A stretch of 64,000 nt of DNA, taken from contig NMRA01000033.1 of the NCBI GenBank assembly GCA_002633005.1, positions 11,078-75,077 of the forward strand. Direction: 5' to 3'. The stretch is from Phoronis australis. Lineage: Eukaryota > Phoronida > Phoronidae. Each line of letters opens with the position of its first letter. Position 1 is the stretch's first letter. The notes under the pieces are model-generated. The model was not told the DNA's origin. It saw only the letters and a program-made list of their open reading frames with translations, and did no database searches. Shown here piece after piece: positions 20,990 to 33,300 of this stretch. The position numbers and the translations under genes are program-made.

Positions 20990-23410
20990 TACAACAGAAG
21001 TGGTAAAAGATAACATCATATATTTTTTTAATCATTTTAAAGAGATGTCTGCGAAACCCTCCACTGTTCTGAAGTTTATTGACTTCGCGAATTCTTTTTT
21101 GGTGATACCTAGTTGACACCACATGGATGAGTTTCGATCAACCAAAAATTTTCGTAATGAGGATTCTGCCTTTTAGGGACAAATTTCATGTTTCCCAAAT
21201 ATTAAACATGTCAACGTCTTCCCCTTTTCCGTCAGAGTATGTTCCTAGACTTTTAATGAGCTTTTGGTGCCAGCTGATTCCGTAAAGTGGATTACGATTT
21301 CGGTGCATTGTTGAGGCAAACCTCTCTTGGCATTTTTCATAATTCGAGTGGAGTCCAGAGATAATGTTCCAAAATAATGTAAAAATCTAAAACAGTTATT
21401 GCCAAATTCTACGTCTTTAATGAAAAGAACTGTATCGTCTGCATACTGTGCAATTTTAATTTCGTGATTGGGTATTGTGAAGCCTCTAATTAATTCATTG
21501 TTTCTGATATGATGTAACACCATTTCTGCACACAGGACGAACAACAGACTCGATGATAGTGGATCTCATTGTCGAAGGCCTTTCTCTAAAAATATTGTTA
21601 TGTTAATCTGTTGTTCAACACACATGACGAAATTCCAAAATACAATGTACGGATTCTATTGATAAAAAACGTTATCCAAAATTAAAAGCTTTTAAGGATT
21701 GAAATAAAAACTCCCACTTTACAGTATCGTACGCTTTGTTGAAATCGAGGAAGGGATGTATGATCTGGATGAATCAAATTGTTAATGTATTTATATATTT
21801 TGTTTGCGATTCTTTTAGTTATTAATTTATAGTCACAGTTCAAAAAAGAGATAGGTCTCTAAAGATAGTACGTAATTCCTCGGACTATTTACTTCTTGGG
21901 ATTAAAGTGATTATGCCTTGTTTTTGAGAATTGGGCATGTAACCGTTTCCAAAGCTGTATGGGACGCTCGCCAATAAATCGTGTTTAATTATCTTCCAAA
22001 AGATTTTATAAAATTCATAGCTGATGCCATCATTACCAAGCGTCTTATTAGGTTTTGTCTCGAACAGAGATTCATACAATTCCTCTTCTGTTAGATATTT
22101 CTAACTCGTCAGAATCTGTAGGAGCTTTTTGTGTATTAAAAAGGTTGTTTGGATATGTCCTTTCTCCACTGCATTCTTCTTTATAGGAGTAAAGTTCTTT
22201 GTAATACTTCACTTGCATATTCCGTATGCTTGCTACATCATGTATAATTTTAACACCATCTTTAAGGGCGTTAATATGTTTTTGCTTGCTGTGGCGCAAC
22301 TCTAGGTTTTTAAAGTTTTCTCCATTCTTGCCTTGTTCTGCCATAGCGCTTTTCTGCGCAGAATCGAGCCCTTAAATTTTTGGGTCAGGATAATTTTCAA
22401 ATCAATTGTGGCTTTTTGTAAAACTTTTTTCAATTTCTCTGAAGGGTCGTTTTCCACCTTGGATGTCAAAGCGCTAATTTTTCTATTAAAACAATTTTAT
22501 CAGAGCTTGGTTTCTTTGCAACCTCTTCTGTAAAGGAGATTGAATTTGTCCTTATTTCTTTAATTCCCAAACTAAATTTTTGTCTTCAATATGTCGGTAA
22601 TGACTACTAAAAAACTCGACACATTTAGTTATTTTGTTTATCCAATTAGTATCCTTTAAATTGCTAGTGTTACATTTCTAAAGACCATTACCTGTATTCG
22701 CATTTTCGGTTATTCCAAATTGTAAAGTAATGGCAGAGTGGTCTGAAAATACAGTCGTTAATAATGGCAACGTCTTTAACAGCTACTTCTCTGGAAACTA
22801 GCCACATGTCAATTCTACTTTGGTATGAAATATTCTTATGCCTCCAAGTGTACTTTCTCACACCTGGGTTATTTTCACGCCATATGTCATAAAACTTGAA
22901 ATTTGATTTAAAAAGTTGATGTTCTGTATTACCGGACTTTTCGTGGAGTCCATTAGTTTTCCTTTCTTGTCTATGTCCGTGGCAGCGCAGCTAAAATCAC
23001 CAGCACAAAGAATACTTTGGTTGCTTACAAAATTATGGAGTTCTAAAAAATAAAAGATAGTTTTAATAACATCAATCATTCTTGCAGATCAATGACAAAT
23101 CAACTGTTAGCCCTGGTATTCCCTACCTCACTACCAGAACCTAGACTATGTTTGATGTTAATACATTGTAATATTGATGCTATTTTGGTACCGCTGTTTA
23201 AACAGGGAATGTCAACTACTCTAATGATGATAGATGATTGTCCCTTCTGTAGGTGACCGGAAAAGTCTTGTTAAAATTTCAAATGTGCGCCTTTCTGATT
23301 GGGCTGTGGAGAAAAATAAATTGTAAGAATGCCAAGCAGGGTTTCCGAAAGGAATGTAGCACTGTCAACCAAATGATTACATTTAGTCTAGTTGCCAAAA
23401 AGTTGCCCCT
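20990..23410 (-). pseudogene. L1/Tx1-like LINE, endonuclease and RT
   Basis: Read on the minus strand. The endonuclease is at 23079-22740: SILCAGDFSCAATDIDKKGK (GDFNC block), then SRIDMWLVSREVAVKDVAII (the 'SRID--L-S' block). The linker at 22344-22072 contains SIRNMQVKYYKELY. The RT begins near 22079 with NKTLGNDGISYEFYKIFW and SQKQGIITLIP, and continues at 21544-21245 with FVLCAEMVLHHIRNNELIRG and IKIAQYADDTVLFI (YADD near 21434-21445). A later segment near 21100 reads LGITKKEFAKSINF. About 2.4 kb survive, roughly collinear but with frameshifts. The 3' end and any poly(A) are not clear. Confidence 0.8.
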
Positions 23411-23479
23411 GTAATGTTGTTTACTGTAAAGTTTTCTTTTGGAAGTTTGTTATATGTGGTTAGGAGAAATTAACTTGAG

Positions 23480-23660
23480 CATTTTTTATAATTCAAGATG
23501 GCGGCTTCCGCCTAATTTCCACACTCTGAACATGATGCTGTGTAGGATCTTGGAATTCATGGTTTCCAATGTTTTTTGGGATGGAGAGTCCATTTCTGAT
23601 ATTATTTTATGGATTCAATGTCAAAGTCAAGGTCAAATGAGAGGTCAGAGGTCACGTTGA
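23480..23660 (+). repeat. Dispersed repeat, GGCGG-palindrome type, copy 1
   Basis: It starts CAAGATGGCGGCTTCCGCC and ends with AAGGTCAAATGAGAGGTCA. It contains GGGATGGAGAGTCCATTTCTG. The reverse complement of 27735-27935 has the same blocks in the same order. Confidence 0.6.
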
Positions 23661-26230
23661 ACTGAAACAAGGAAAATTCATCTCTTTTGCGCGACGAAAT
23701 GGAAGTTTATGGGAAATGTGAAATAATCATTTCTGTGATTCCATTATATCAACAATAAGGGATAGCTAAATACTGGAATAAGATATCCCCCCAATATCTC
23801 AATAATTAGTTTAAAAAATTGTTATACCAAACCTACCCATGACGCTCAGGAAGGCCCATCGCACTGATCACCTTGGACCATCTTTATGCTTTATTAGTTG
23901 AAAGAGAGCTAAGGAATCTAGGGACTTGACTCAAGCGACCAGCAGTGTGTCCCGTGTAACTCGAAAACACAACCTTGAGTAGAGGAAGGACACTATGCCA
24001 CACTGCCTCCTCATGAGTGAATAGGGGTATGTGTTTAGATTGCGAGTAATCCGTGCAGGGTACGTATACGTAGACTGGGATGGGCACTATTATTAATCCA
24101 TGGAAAACTAATAAACTATGACTTCTAGAACTATAAAATAATGTAAATTCCCCGACTTTGCGGAGCCGCCTGGCTTCTTCTAGACGGGAATTGGTGACTC
24201 ACTGATTCTCGAGAAAATTTGCGTCGGTGTTCATAGAGAACAGCTTCAAGGCAATGGACCACGAGCCACTGACTGCGATAAGTTCAACTTGACACCTCCT
24301 TGTTTACTCAGAGGGGGGTTATTAGAGTCTCTACCAGCTCTTTCAAACCAAGAACTAGTCTCTGTCCAGTATCCTCACGTCTTGTGACCTCTCATGTTGG
24401 CGGCACTTGTTCAGGTCAAATCTCTGAAATGTTCCATTATGTCCAAAATACTACTATTCCACTTCTCCATTTGAGTCTTGGCGTCTACTGGCATATTTGG
24501 CGTCCCATAATTCAAGAGCTTGGGGACGTCAGTGTTGCCACAAGTGTTTCTGATGGTGCGGGTGCCTTCTTCCACAACTTTCAGCATTTACTTATACAAC
24601 TTCTGCTTCAGCATGTGTAATTACACAGTGTCACTTCTTGACCCGCTCGATGTTGAATAGGAGGGAATAGCTTCATAAACATAGAAAGTTGTTTGATATG
24701 GCGTTATTCAGAACATTGTAGCGGCAAAAGGGGTGTTTGGGAACAGGGGTTAGCATGACTTCCTCAAAATTTGCTCACATTATCGTCTCATGGTTCTTTG
24801 TGTAGGAATCTCTGTGGTCAAGTTTTTCAAACCTAATAATTGTTTCACAAGATGGAGGATAGGGGGCTAGTAGAGTGACGAGGTTAAATCTCCTGTAGTT
24901 CTGGAAACACTCCAAGCAACCTGCTAGAAAAGCTGGACAACAGCAACCAACACCACCTCTGCAGCAGAATGATTTGGGACATAATGCAAAGAGATATGAC
25001 CAAAATGGCATTTTCATCCTTCTTCAGACTGCTAAAAAGATATATGGAATATCACGCAACAGATAGGATTCCATTTCAAAATCAATTTTAAATGAGAAAT
25101 ATGTATTAAATTTTGAGCTATTCTCCACAGCAAAGCTCCAGTCTTGTAAAAAACAATCTTTAATTTGCTGCTCAAAAAGGACAAGAAACGATGCTTCGCA
25201 GCCAACTCCCTGATTGTACCATACCAAACCAAAACCTTACCTTTGCAGCAAATTCCTAACAGATGAAGCCCAATTTTTCCTACCAGCCTCATCCAATGTG
25301 ACAAGCTTGTCATAGACAGATTTTGGATTTCGATGTGCTGGCATTTTTAACAATTTAAACCAATACTTGATCAGTTTAACAAACAGTTTTACATAAGTTG
25401 GATACCTTCCAAAAATTGAATGAAAAATCAGCTATGTTAATGTTATATTGCTGCTTTAGGACAATTGAACAGCGTCTCAACGCCATGGCCTTCCCTCGAC
25501 AGTACAGGCATTTTGACTTCTTCTTAATTGCTTTGTAACATTCACTGCTTACCAAAACTAAAAATCTGACTTCCCTGCTCATGCCCAATGACCAGCTCGT
25601 TCTGGAATCTACTTGGCGATTGCAGATGTTATGGAGATATGACTCCTGGTCAGTGAGCGGGTGTCTGTGCTTCTCTGTCTCCTCCACAGTCTTTCTCTAG
25701 TCATCCTCGTCCACGTCCACTACTCCCTTCTTGTACTTAGTCTTTTCCTGTCACTCCACTACGTGACCTTTGCTCTTCACCACTTTCATTCCACATGATT
25801 TATGTTCTCCATAACAGCATCAAGGTCGGCACACCCACTGAAACTCTTTAACCACATGACCGCTTTATTGCTCGGCTCTCATTAAAATGCCCCTGAACCC
25901 TTTACTCGTTTGATATACAGTATGCCTGTTCTTCGAATTGGTCGGATGGTACTACAGTCTTGTCATCCAAGCGTTAACAGCTGTGCACAGCTTCGAGTAG
26001 AACTTTTTGACATTATTTTACAGGTGCTCCATACCCTGCAAACTTCAATATAAAGTTCGAAAGAATTCTGTCAAGCGGCAAAACTTGGTATAAACTTCTT
26101 TCCAGAAAGGTCTGGCACCTTAGTTGAACACTTATCGTACGTTTGTTGAACTTTTGTCGTAGTTTAAGTTGACGTTATTGCGCCTAGCCGTTTATTGTTT
26201 ATGAATGGAGTTACGTGCAAATTGTGAAAA
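23661..26230. other. No supported gene; long weak frames on the minus strand
   Basis: Minus-strand open segments at 25376-25687 (with CLYCRGKAMALRRCS), 25032-25313 and 24775-25017 (Cys-rich) are not recognised. They may belong to the same repetitive ORF family as 26231-26464, but no diagnostic motif supports this. Confidence 0.3.
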
Positions 26231-26464
26231 TTAAGACAACGTACATGGAGGCGCTATCGTATTCTCGTCGAAAAGAATTTCCGCGTTGTTTGGATTATTT
26301 TGAAAACTGCTACACCAGTGCAGGTACCGCATACAATTATGGTGACCTGCTACGAAGAAATATGCCAACATCTCCTTGAGACAGGGTTGTTGAAGGACCA
26401 TCTTTAGGTAAACCACCAGCTCTTCACAAGACTTGGCCCCATTTGAAGAGACACTGAGTAACAA
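26231..26464 (-). pseudogene. Fragment of a repetitive metazoan ORF family
   Basis: The minus-strand frame reads LKEMLAYFFVAGHHNCMRYL and HWCSSFQNN. This resembles a block found in large repetitive invertebrate proteins of unknown function ('MLPYF-A-GH-NYARY--LY---M'). The match is from memory of the pattern, not a search. The fragment ends at a stop and has no recognisable continuation. Confidence 0.35.
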
Positions 26465-26716
26465 GATGGCTGTGATGAGATTGTATACCTACAGAGCATC
26501 GGTTCTAGCCTTTTCGTTGACTATACTGGAGTGTAACAGGTTAATACTCCGATACCCCATGCCACCACTCAAAAAATAGCTACTCCGAAAGTACACTACT
26601 CCGGACAATTAAGTGCAATGACTTATTTCTGCCATTATTACTGTCTTTGTAGTTAACAACTCTTGTATCCCATCTTCTTTTATGTTCGCTTGATCCAGAG
26701 AAAATGTATCATATTA

Positions 26717-26870
26717 CATGCGCGCACCCAAGGGGGGCTCGGGGGCTCAAACGAGCCCCCCATTTGGCGAAGTGGGCAAAAACGTCCACCTCAAAACAAC
26801 AAAAAGTCCGAGAAAATGAGACAAACGTCCACTAAAAAGACGCCAATGCACAATTCACAGCCCTGAACGT
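26717..26870 (-). mobile_element. MITE family 1, copy C (truncated, inverted)
   Basis: In reverse orientation it carries the family's right terminus (CATGCGCGCACCCAAG at 26717), the GGGGGCTCG/CGAGCCCCC blocks, AAAAACGTCCACCTC and AAAAAGTCCGAGAAAATGAG. These match copies A and B on the other strand. It ends near 26870 at the point corresponding to GTGAATTGTGC. The distal inverted terminus is lost, as in copy B. Confidence 0.75.
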
Positions 26871-26961
26871 GATATCCCGTTTTAGTCACATGTTTTTGTT
26901 TGTAAAAGGTCCATATTGCCAAAAATTCCAGCTCCCATATTTTAGACTAGGATGCGCATGT

Positions 26962-26993
26962 ATTAGTATATTATATTATAATATAATATAATG
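26962..26993 (+). repeat. AT microsatellite
   Basis: TATTATATTATAATATAATATA-type low complexity. Confidence 0.7.
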
Positions 26994-27734
26994 AAACAAA
27001 TGTGTACATATTTGGAGGAGGTGTGGGTTTTTGGAGTAATGGGCAGTAACCATACTAGACGCAACAGCATTGAACTGCTGAGCGTATGAGCATTTCCATG
27101 CCATATACTTTCTCTATTGTGCCAATACAACCCTCATGAAACTTTTGAGCAAAATGTTTGGCCCACTATAATACATGTATGGCATAATGAGTGTTGATGC
27201 ACTATTTTATTTTGTAGTGCGTAAGGTTACGTCATAGTACGTGTGTCAATTGGTTAAGCTTCTTATATAACAGACTTTCCGGTACTATCTGGCCTTCTTG
27301 ACATGAACCGCTATACTGGTAACGCGTACAACGCTAACGATGTTTTCATGGAGCCTAGAGCCTATATCATTGTAAGTTTATACTATTTTTCCGCATATTA
27401 CCGTAGAATTCACTGGCTGTTTCTCGTATTGTGTAAGACTGTTTAATTAGCCCATGCTGTATTACGTGGAATATCTTTATTGTATTGTAACGTGAACGCT
27501 GTATTTCCAAAGACTTATTATTCGTTATATTTGTTTCAGTGAAACCGGCCTTGTCGGACAGTAAGCATAACGTCAACCTTGTTCAGAATAAACGTATCAT
27601 ATCCGACTATCCCGTGTGTTCAATGCCCATGGCTCCTACAATGAGCATATTTGAAATATATCTTGATGAGTTTAACGAAGAAAATGAGAAATAACGAGAT
27701 AAAAAACTAAATGTCAGAAGGCTGCTAGGCAGTT

Positions 27735-27935
27735 TTGACGTTTGACCTCTGGTTTGACCTTGGTTTGACCTTGAAAATGAACCCGTATTAACAAAATAAC
27801 ACCAGAAATGGACTCCCCATCACAGAAAATGGTATAAACAATGTATTACATGACCCTGTTTGTCATGAAGTTGAAAAAACCAAAGTGGGTCGAAATTCAA
27901 AATGGCGGAATCCGCCATCTTGAATTGCAAAAATG
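27735..27935 (-). repeat. Dispersed repeat, GGCGG-palindrome type, copy 2
   Basis: The reverse strand begins CAAGATGGCGGATTCCGCC and runs through GGGGAGTCCATTTCTG to repeated AAGGTCAAAC units, parallel to copy 1 at 23480-23660. The GGCGGATTCCGCC core is itself palindromic. Confidence 0.6.
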
Positions 27936-27976
27936 CTTACAGTTGCAGTAAGTGCAACTAAGCTAATTTTGTTCTC

Positions 27977-28024
27977 CTGATCATATTTAATATATTTCAA
28001 CTGATCATATTTAATATATTTCAA
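27977..28024 (+). repeat. Perfect tandem duplication of a 24-bp unit
   Basis: CTGATCATATTTAATATATT plus TCAA occurs twice with no mismatch (27977-28000 and 28001-28024), just before the LINE RT begins. The exact match implies a recent event. Confidence 0.95.
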
Positions 28025-28029
28025 CAAAA

Positions 28030-30303
28030 ACATTTACAGTAATCAACATAGCAGGTTCACTATGGGAGCTGTTGGGCTGGCAACTAGACTAATTGTCAAC
28101 TATAAGCAAACAGGACGTCGTTTCTACTGTGCATTCATTGGTTTTTCTAAAGCATTTGACAAGATCAGTTACCTTGGCTCAGACTACAAAAAATGACTTT
28201 CAGGATGATTTTTAAAAACTTTACAATCAATGTATAGCAAACTCCGAAAGCGTGGGAGAACACAGCGTGGTATAACTGATTTTTGATTACAGTATTGGTA
28301 CTCGACAAGGTTGTATATTAGCCTTCTTTTGTTTACATTGTATTTGAATGAATTTGTAGAATGTACCGATTCTAGTAATGACGATGGCATTTTTCTAAGT
28401 CAAAATGTCTCTGAAAGTATTGTTATATGCCGATGATATGGCCTTGTGTACTTACTCTCCAGTTAAACTGCAAAAACTACTGTGTGCTTTGGATAAGAAA
28501 TGTCAAGAATGGGACAGGTCCGTAAATTTAGCAAAGATCAAAATTATGGTGTTTAGAGACGGAGGTTCCCTGAGAAATTATGAAAGGTGGTATTTTGGAG
28601 GTGAAATCTCGAAGTGGTTCCAGTTACAAGTATATTTTTTTCTCAAAAATTTGAGACCCCCATCTTTTATTACAATATCAATAACACAGTACAAAGAGAG
28701 AAATCCCCAATGACACATCACACACACACATGCGCGCACGCATTTCACCGAAAACTCAATTTCACAAACCAAAAACACCAAATGTACTTTTCTCAACTGC
28801 ATTTGTTTTTGAAGAGGAAAAACAGACCACTTTTGGAGAAATATGTCTCCTAATCAATTTTACAATAATTATATTTTTCGAATGAGAAATAAATTTCTAA
28901 TTCTTTTTTGAAAAGTGTTATAGATGGAGTTTCTACTTTCAACTTTCTATAGTATATAATTATGCTTTTTGGCCAAAAGAACGATAAGGTTCAACGGATT
29001 ATTCGCTTTTCCAGCTTTACCAAATATAACAGTCTGAAAATCTATCAATATATCGACGTTTTTTCGTGAATATAACATTCAGCTATTCTTTTCCAAAAAG
29101 GCTATCAAAAATGCAACCCCAAAATAAACTTTCAGGTTCATTCCTACAAAAGGTACATCGGTTAGTTTGAGAAATACCAATGCCCATTATTATTTGTTGC
29201 TAAAATCCTATGTACAATTTTCATTTGAAACCATCTGAGTCTAACATTTGAAGTACAAAAACAGAAGTTACAAGTATCTTGGTATTGTGTTCACGCCAGC
29301 GTTATTGGAGACTATGGCTACTCAGACCGTCAGCTAAAGCCATGAAGGTCGCCACGTTTCAACCGCGTGTGGCCTCCGAGATATTTGATAAAATGGTTTA
29401 CCCTACCTTGTGTTATGGAACCGAAATATGGAGTTTACAAGAATACAACTGGTTAGAATAAGTGCATGTTAAATTTTATAAGCGTGTGTTGTGTGTACCT
29501 AATTCATGCTCAAACGATGATGCACGAAGAGAAAGGGGGTGGCTACCGTTATTTACCAAGCACTATGTGGCCGTGATCCAGTATTGGTTCAAACTTTTCA
29601 AAATGCCTCCTCATCGTAACTCAAACGCAGCTTAAGACAGTTAGTATGACAGGTCAAAATGATCGGCACTCCCAAAATTGGGTCACATCAGTTAGACTTA
29701 TACTGTCAAATTAAGGATTCCAAGATGTTTGGATAAATCAAGGCGTTGTGTGTGAAATTATTTTTCAGCTAATTTTTAGACATCAAATAAGGGATTATTA
29801 TTTGCAAGGATGGAGACAGCGTTGAGAATAATACTAAATTGTGTTTTTATGATCAACTTAAAAAGGAATTCAAATTGGAAAAATTAAGTTTGAATATACC
29901 CCGTGCACAAATTATGTCCATGGCACGATTTCGTTGTTCTTGTCAGTCTCATAATATAAGTAGGCAGGCACTTGAATTTGGATAAGGCAAACAGAGTGTG
30001 TCCCTTCTGCCCCAATGTTGCTGAACATGAGTGCCACATCCTTCTTAGCTATGATAAATATTCTGAATTGAGAAAAGATTATATTGAAATTATATTGAAG
30101 TGTATTACTGGATTTTTTTGTCTGCTTTTAAGTTCAATAGATCAATGTCAACAAATGATGATGCTAAATTAGTTAACCTATGTAAATGTGTATTTTATGC
30201 TCCTCGACTCCGTGATAGCTTGCTGCACTCCTAGCTATGTTACATGTTGTTCCTGTGTACAGTGGGTCAGTGGCGTTTATTACAGAAATAAATTGATTGA
30301 ATG
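28030..30303 (+). pseudogene. LINE (RT to 3' tail), interrupted by a second LINE
   Basis: The RT starts RFTMGAVGLATRLIVNYKQT and FYCAFIGFSKAFDKISY (first catalytic Asp region). GTRQGCILA follows at about 28290. VLLYADDMALCTYS at 28415-28455 is the catalytic YADD, then VNLAKIKIMVF. After a 632-bp insertion (28634-29265) it resumes with SYKYLGIVFTP. The C terminus has EIFDKMVYPTLCYGTEIWSL (29370-29440) and KFYKRVLCVPNS, and at 29990-30060 VCPFCPNVAEHECHILLSY. The 3' end, near ATAAATTGATTGAATGATTG at 30303, is a simple-repeat tail rather than poly(A). Several frameshifts and stops; the 5' end and endonuclease are missing. The clade is not assigned. Confidence 0.8.
28634..29265 (-). mobile_element. 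5'-truncated L1/Tx1-like LINE 3' end inside another LINE
   Basis: The insert is flanked by a perfect 12-bp target duplication, AGTTACAAGTAT, at 28622-28633 and 29266-29277. The host LINE's SYKYLG reading resumes at the right junction. On the minus strand the insert reads WFQMKIVHRILATNNN and later KLEVETPSITLFKKELEIYF-like sequence, the C-terminal style of L1/Tx1 ORF2. It ends in an A-rich stretch (T-rich ATTTTTTTCTC at 28634 on the + strand). The 12-bp duplication and 5' truncation are the signature of target-primed insertion. Confidence 0.8.
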
Positions 30304-33300
30304 ATTGGTTTAAGTGAGTTTCAGCAAAAGTCTGGGAGACAACGGCTAGAATCGGCGATTTGTTTTAAAATCATATTAAAAATAACAAATGTTGTTGTCT
30401 TGTAGCTCTGGTCAAACTCGGTAACTTCATTAAGTCTGTTTCTTTCAGCAATAATCACAAATGCTTTTTGGATCGTAAAAACGACAGAGTCGTTTTAATA
30501 AATCATTACAAACAGTCTTACGTTTTATTTGTAGCTCTGCGATTTTCTGGCGGGTCCACTCTCAAAAACAACGAGTGTTGGATTCTAGTTGATGGGTTTT
30601 CACGATAGTCGTCAAGCTAGAAATAATGAAAATGACTAAATGTCTGAGAACAATCACATCACTTTTACACTGTTTCTTCAACATTATTGTTGGTGCAACA
30701 TAATGTTGCAGAAATGTTGCCCAGTACACAAAGAGAAATGAAGAGTTTCAACATTCTGATAAGATATTGGGAAAATGGTCGAGCAAGTACAACAAGGACG
30801 TGTTTATTGCAACACTTCTCCAGCATTATGTGTTGCAACACGGTGCTGAACAATTTGCTGTGTGTATACTGAGGGAAAGCAGTTTTGTAACAGTTAACCA
30901 ACACCACAGACATCATATGAAGGAGTCGTGTCATTTGTGTACAATAGCTTGTCTCTCAAATGTAACTCCCTGACTAAGAAATGATAGCCTATGCCCCATG
31001 CTGTTCCCAAATGTGAATCCGAGGCCTGGTCAAATCCATTTCATCCCTTTCTATTTTATAATGTACTCGAGACTAATTCTTAGCCCGTATCGTTCCCTTT
31101 TGAAGGAAATGGTGTCACTTTTACAATATTTCAGAAGAGCCCGGTAGACACGCGATCTCACCGTTATTTTGGCCGCCATTTTGGATTTAAGTATGGCAGC
31201 AGTGTAAATTGAACGCACAACGAAATCATGAAAATTTATAGAACAGCGACATTCCTGCACCCCAGTTTTGTTACATAACTACGTATATAAGTAGCTTGTT
31301 GGCAAGGAAAAAGCAGATTTGTATCAAAAACTGAGTGTTTTGCAGAGAAATGTTGACGTAGGAAATTTAAATCGCACCATCCACTATGTTAAGAGTGAAA
31401 TAGGCTTTCTTTTTCGTTTTAACTGAATTTAACAAAACGCTGCAAGTGTTTTGGGACTTAATGATTTGATGAAAGGAATATACACTAACATGCGCGTGAG
31501 TGTTAAAGCTTCGTCACACTCAGTGTAGTATTTACATATCAGTCACAGTTCTTTCAGTGAGTGTCATTTATAGTATAATGGCCTCGGTTTACTGAAAACG
31601 GTTAAAAATCGTTTATTTGTAAATGCTGGAGATCTAAGCAGCAATGGGTGCAGCTTAAATATCCAACCAACTCGGAAATTTGATTATTTGTAAAATGAAT
31701 TCTCGACTTTTGTTGATCTCCAGAAAGGTGCAGTGAAGACTAGTTAATGCACTTTGCAGATATCATTTTAAAATTCAAGGCATTTGATCACTTGTCCCCA
31801 GAAATTGATATTCAACGTCTAGATAATGACTGCTTTGTGGAGGAAAGCGCTATGAGGAGCGATCTTCCATGTAAAATCGCCTGAATAAATTAAAACGAAG
31901 ATAACGCCAGTGACGACAAGGCAATACCGATTGAAACACCAATGCTGAAAGTGACACTGACACAATGCCAATGCCGTTCACCGCCAACCGTCGACAGTAT
32001 CACTGCCAATCCTAACGACGTCGACGAGCTGAAAGCATCCTGGAGCCAGCAACGGAAGTTGACAACGGCCGTGAATGATTACTACGCCAATGACGGCGAC
32101 AACGTAGCAAACGGCAAAGGCAACGAGAATGCAACTACTGAACACGTCGTCGTCAATAACGATGCCGTCTCCTACGAAGAGGATGGCGACGACTTTAACC
32201 ATAAGGCTCGCACAGCATATGGTGCAAGCGACAGTTTATGAAATTTTTACCAAGATGACGCAAACGATGATGCCGAATGCCATGATGACAACAAATATTG
32301 AAACGATAATAACTACGAAACTGTTGCACAAGAGGAGGTCAATCGACAAGAGAGTGAGGAATGGTCAATCAATAAAAGAACAGTCGTCAGAAAATCTCGA
32401 ATAAATCCAGAGCAGCAAGAGGTAGCTGCAGAAACGGAATCAACGTTTTTGGAGTTCTTTACAATGATATCTAAATCCAAAAACATTTATCAAAGGACTG
32501 TGGTGTCATGGCTCTGTAAAGCAAATTTGAATACACAGCCAAGTTGTGTATGATGCCAAAAAAATTTTCTCGATTTATTGAAAGTTAGTTGGACAAAAAT
32601 GAGATATGCATTGTTCTAACGACAGAAAAGGTCAAAGTGTTCTTGTTCTCCGAGACGACTGTTTTTAAAACAGGTTTAGACACGTCTCAGTGTCAGATCT
32701 TAGTGATCAGTAATTCTCAAGTAACTCGAGAACCTTAAGGCGTAGCTCAAAACGGGTGCACACTGTTTATATCTCTTCACAGGATTTATCCGCATATTAA
32801 TATCCAGAACAATACGTGAAATGCGTGCTGAACCGAGGCTACGTAAAGCAAAAATTTAGAAAATAGCGCCACAGAACTAACAAAAATCAAAAATAACATT
32901 TTTAAGATACTCTAAAGTTATGTGTCGTATTCAAATTTCTTTTCAGCCGGACTATAAATGAGGTCCGTATCATGCGAATAACACACAAGGTCTATGTTGT
33001 TTTTGTACCATGAGACGTTTGCTGCTAGCTTGAGATACGTACCAGTAATGGACCTGAGTCACTAGTAAATTTCAAATAACTCCAAAACGGTAAATCCTAG
33101 TGAGGAACGCATGTCAACGCCTAGCTCTTGACATATCCGCATTCGAATACTTCAGAGGAATGTGGAGCTATTAGAAATTTGAAAAATGGCCCCCACTTCA
33201 CCACCTTAGCTGCGATTTCAATCAAAACAACATGTCTTGAGATAAAGAAAAAGCTCAAAGTGTTCATAATTGACGCGAATCCGCTTAAAATGTGGCATAC

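Noticed and set aside
25376-25687. Minus-strand ORF with a CxxC pair (CLYCRG) as a zinc-finger gene
   Set aside because: Only one CxxC, no second pair at a usual spacing, and no splice or start support.
31942-32241. 99-codon frame rich in Asp and Asn
   Set aside because: The opposite strand is equally open and the sequence is biased toward GAC/AAC triplets; no splice sites or homology.
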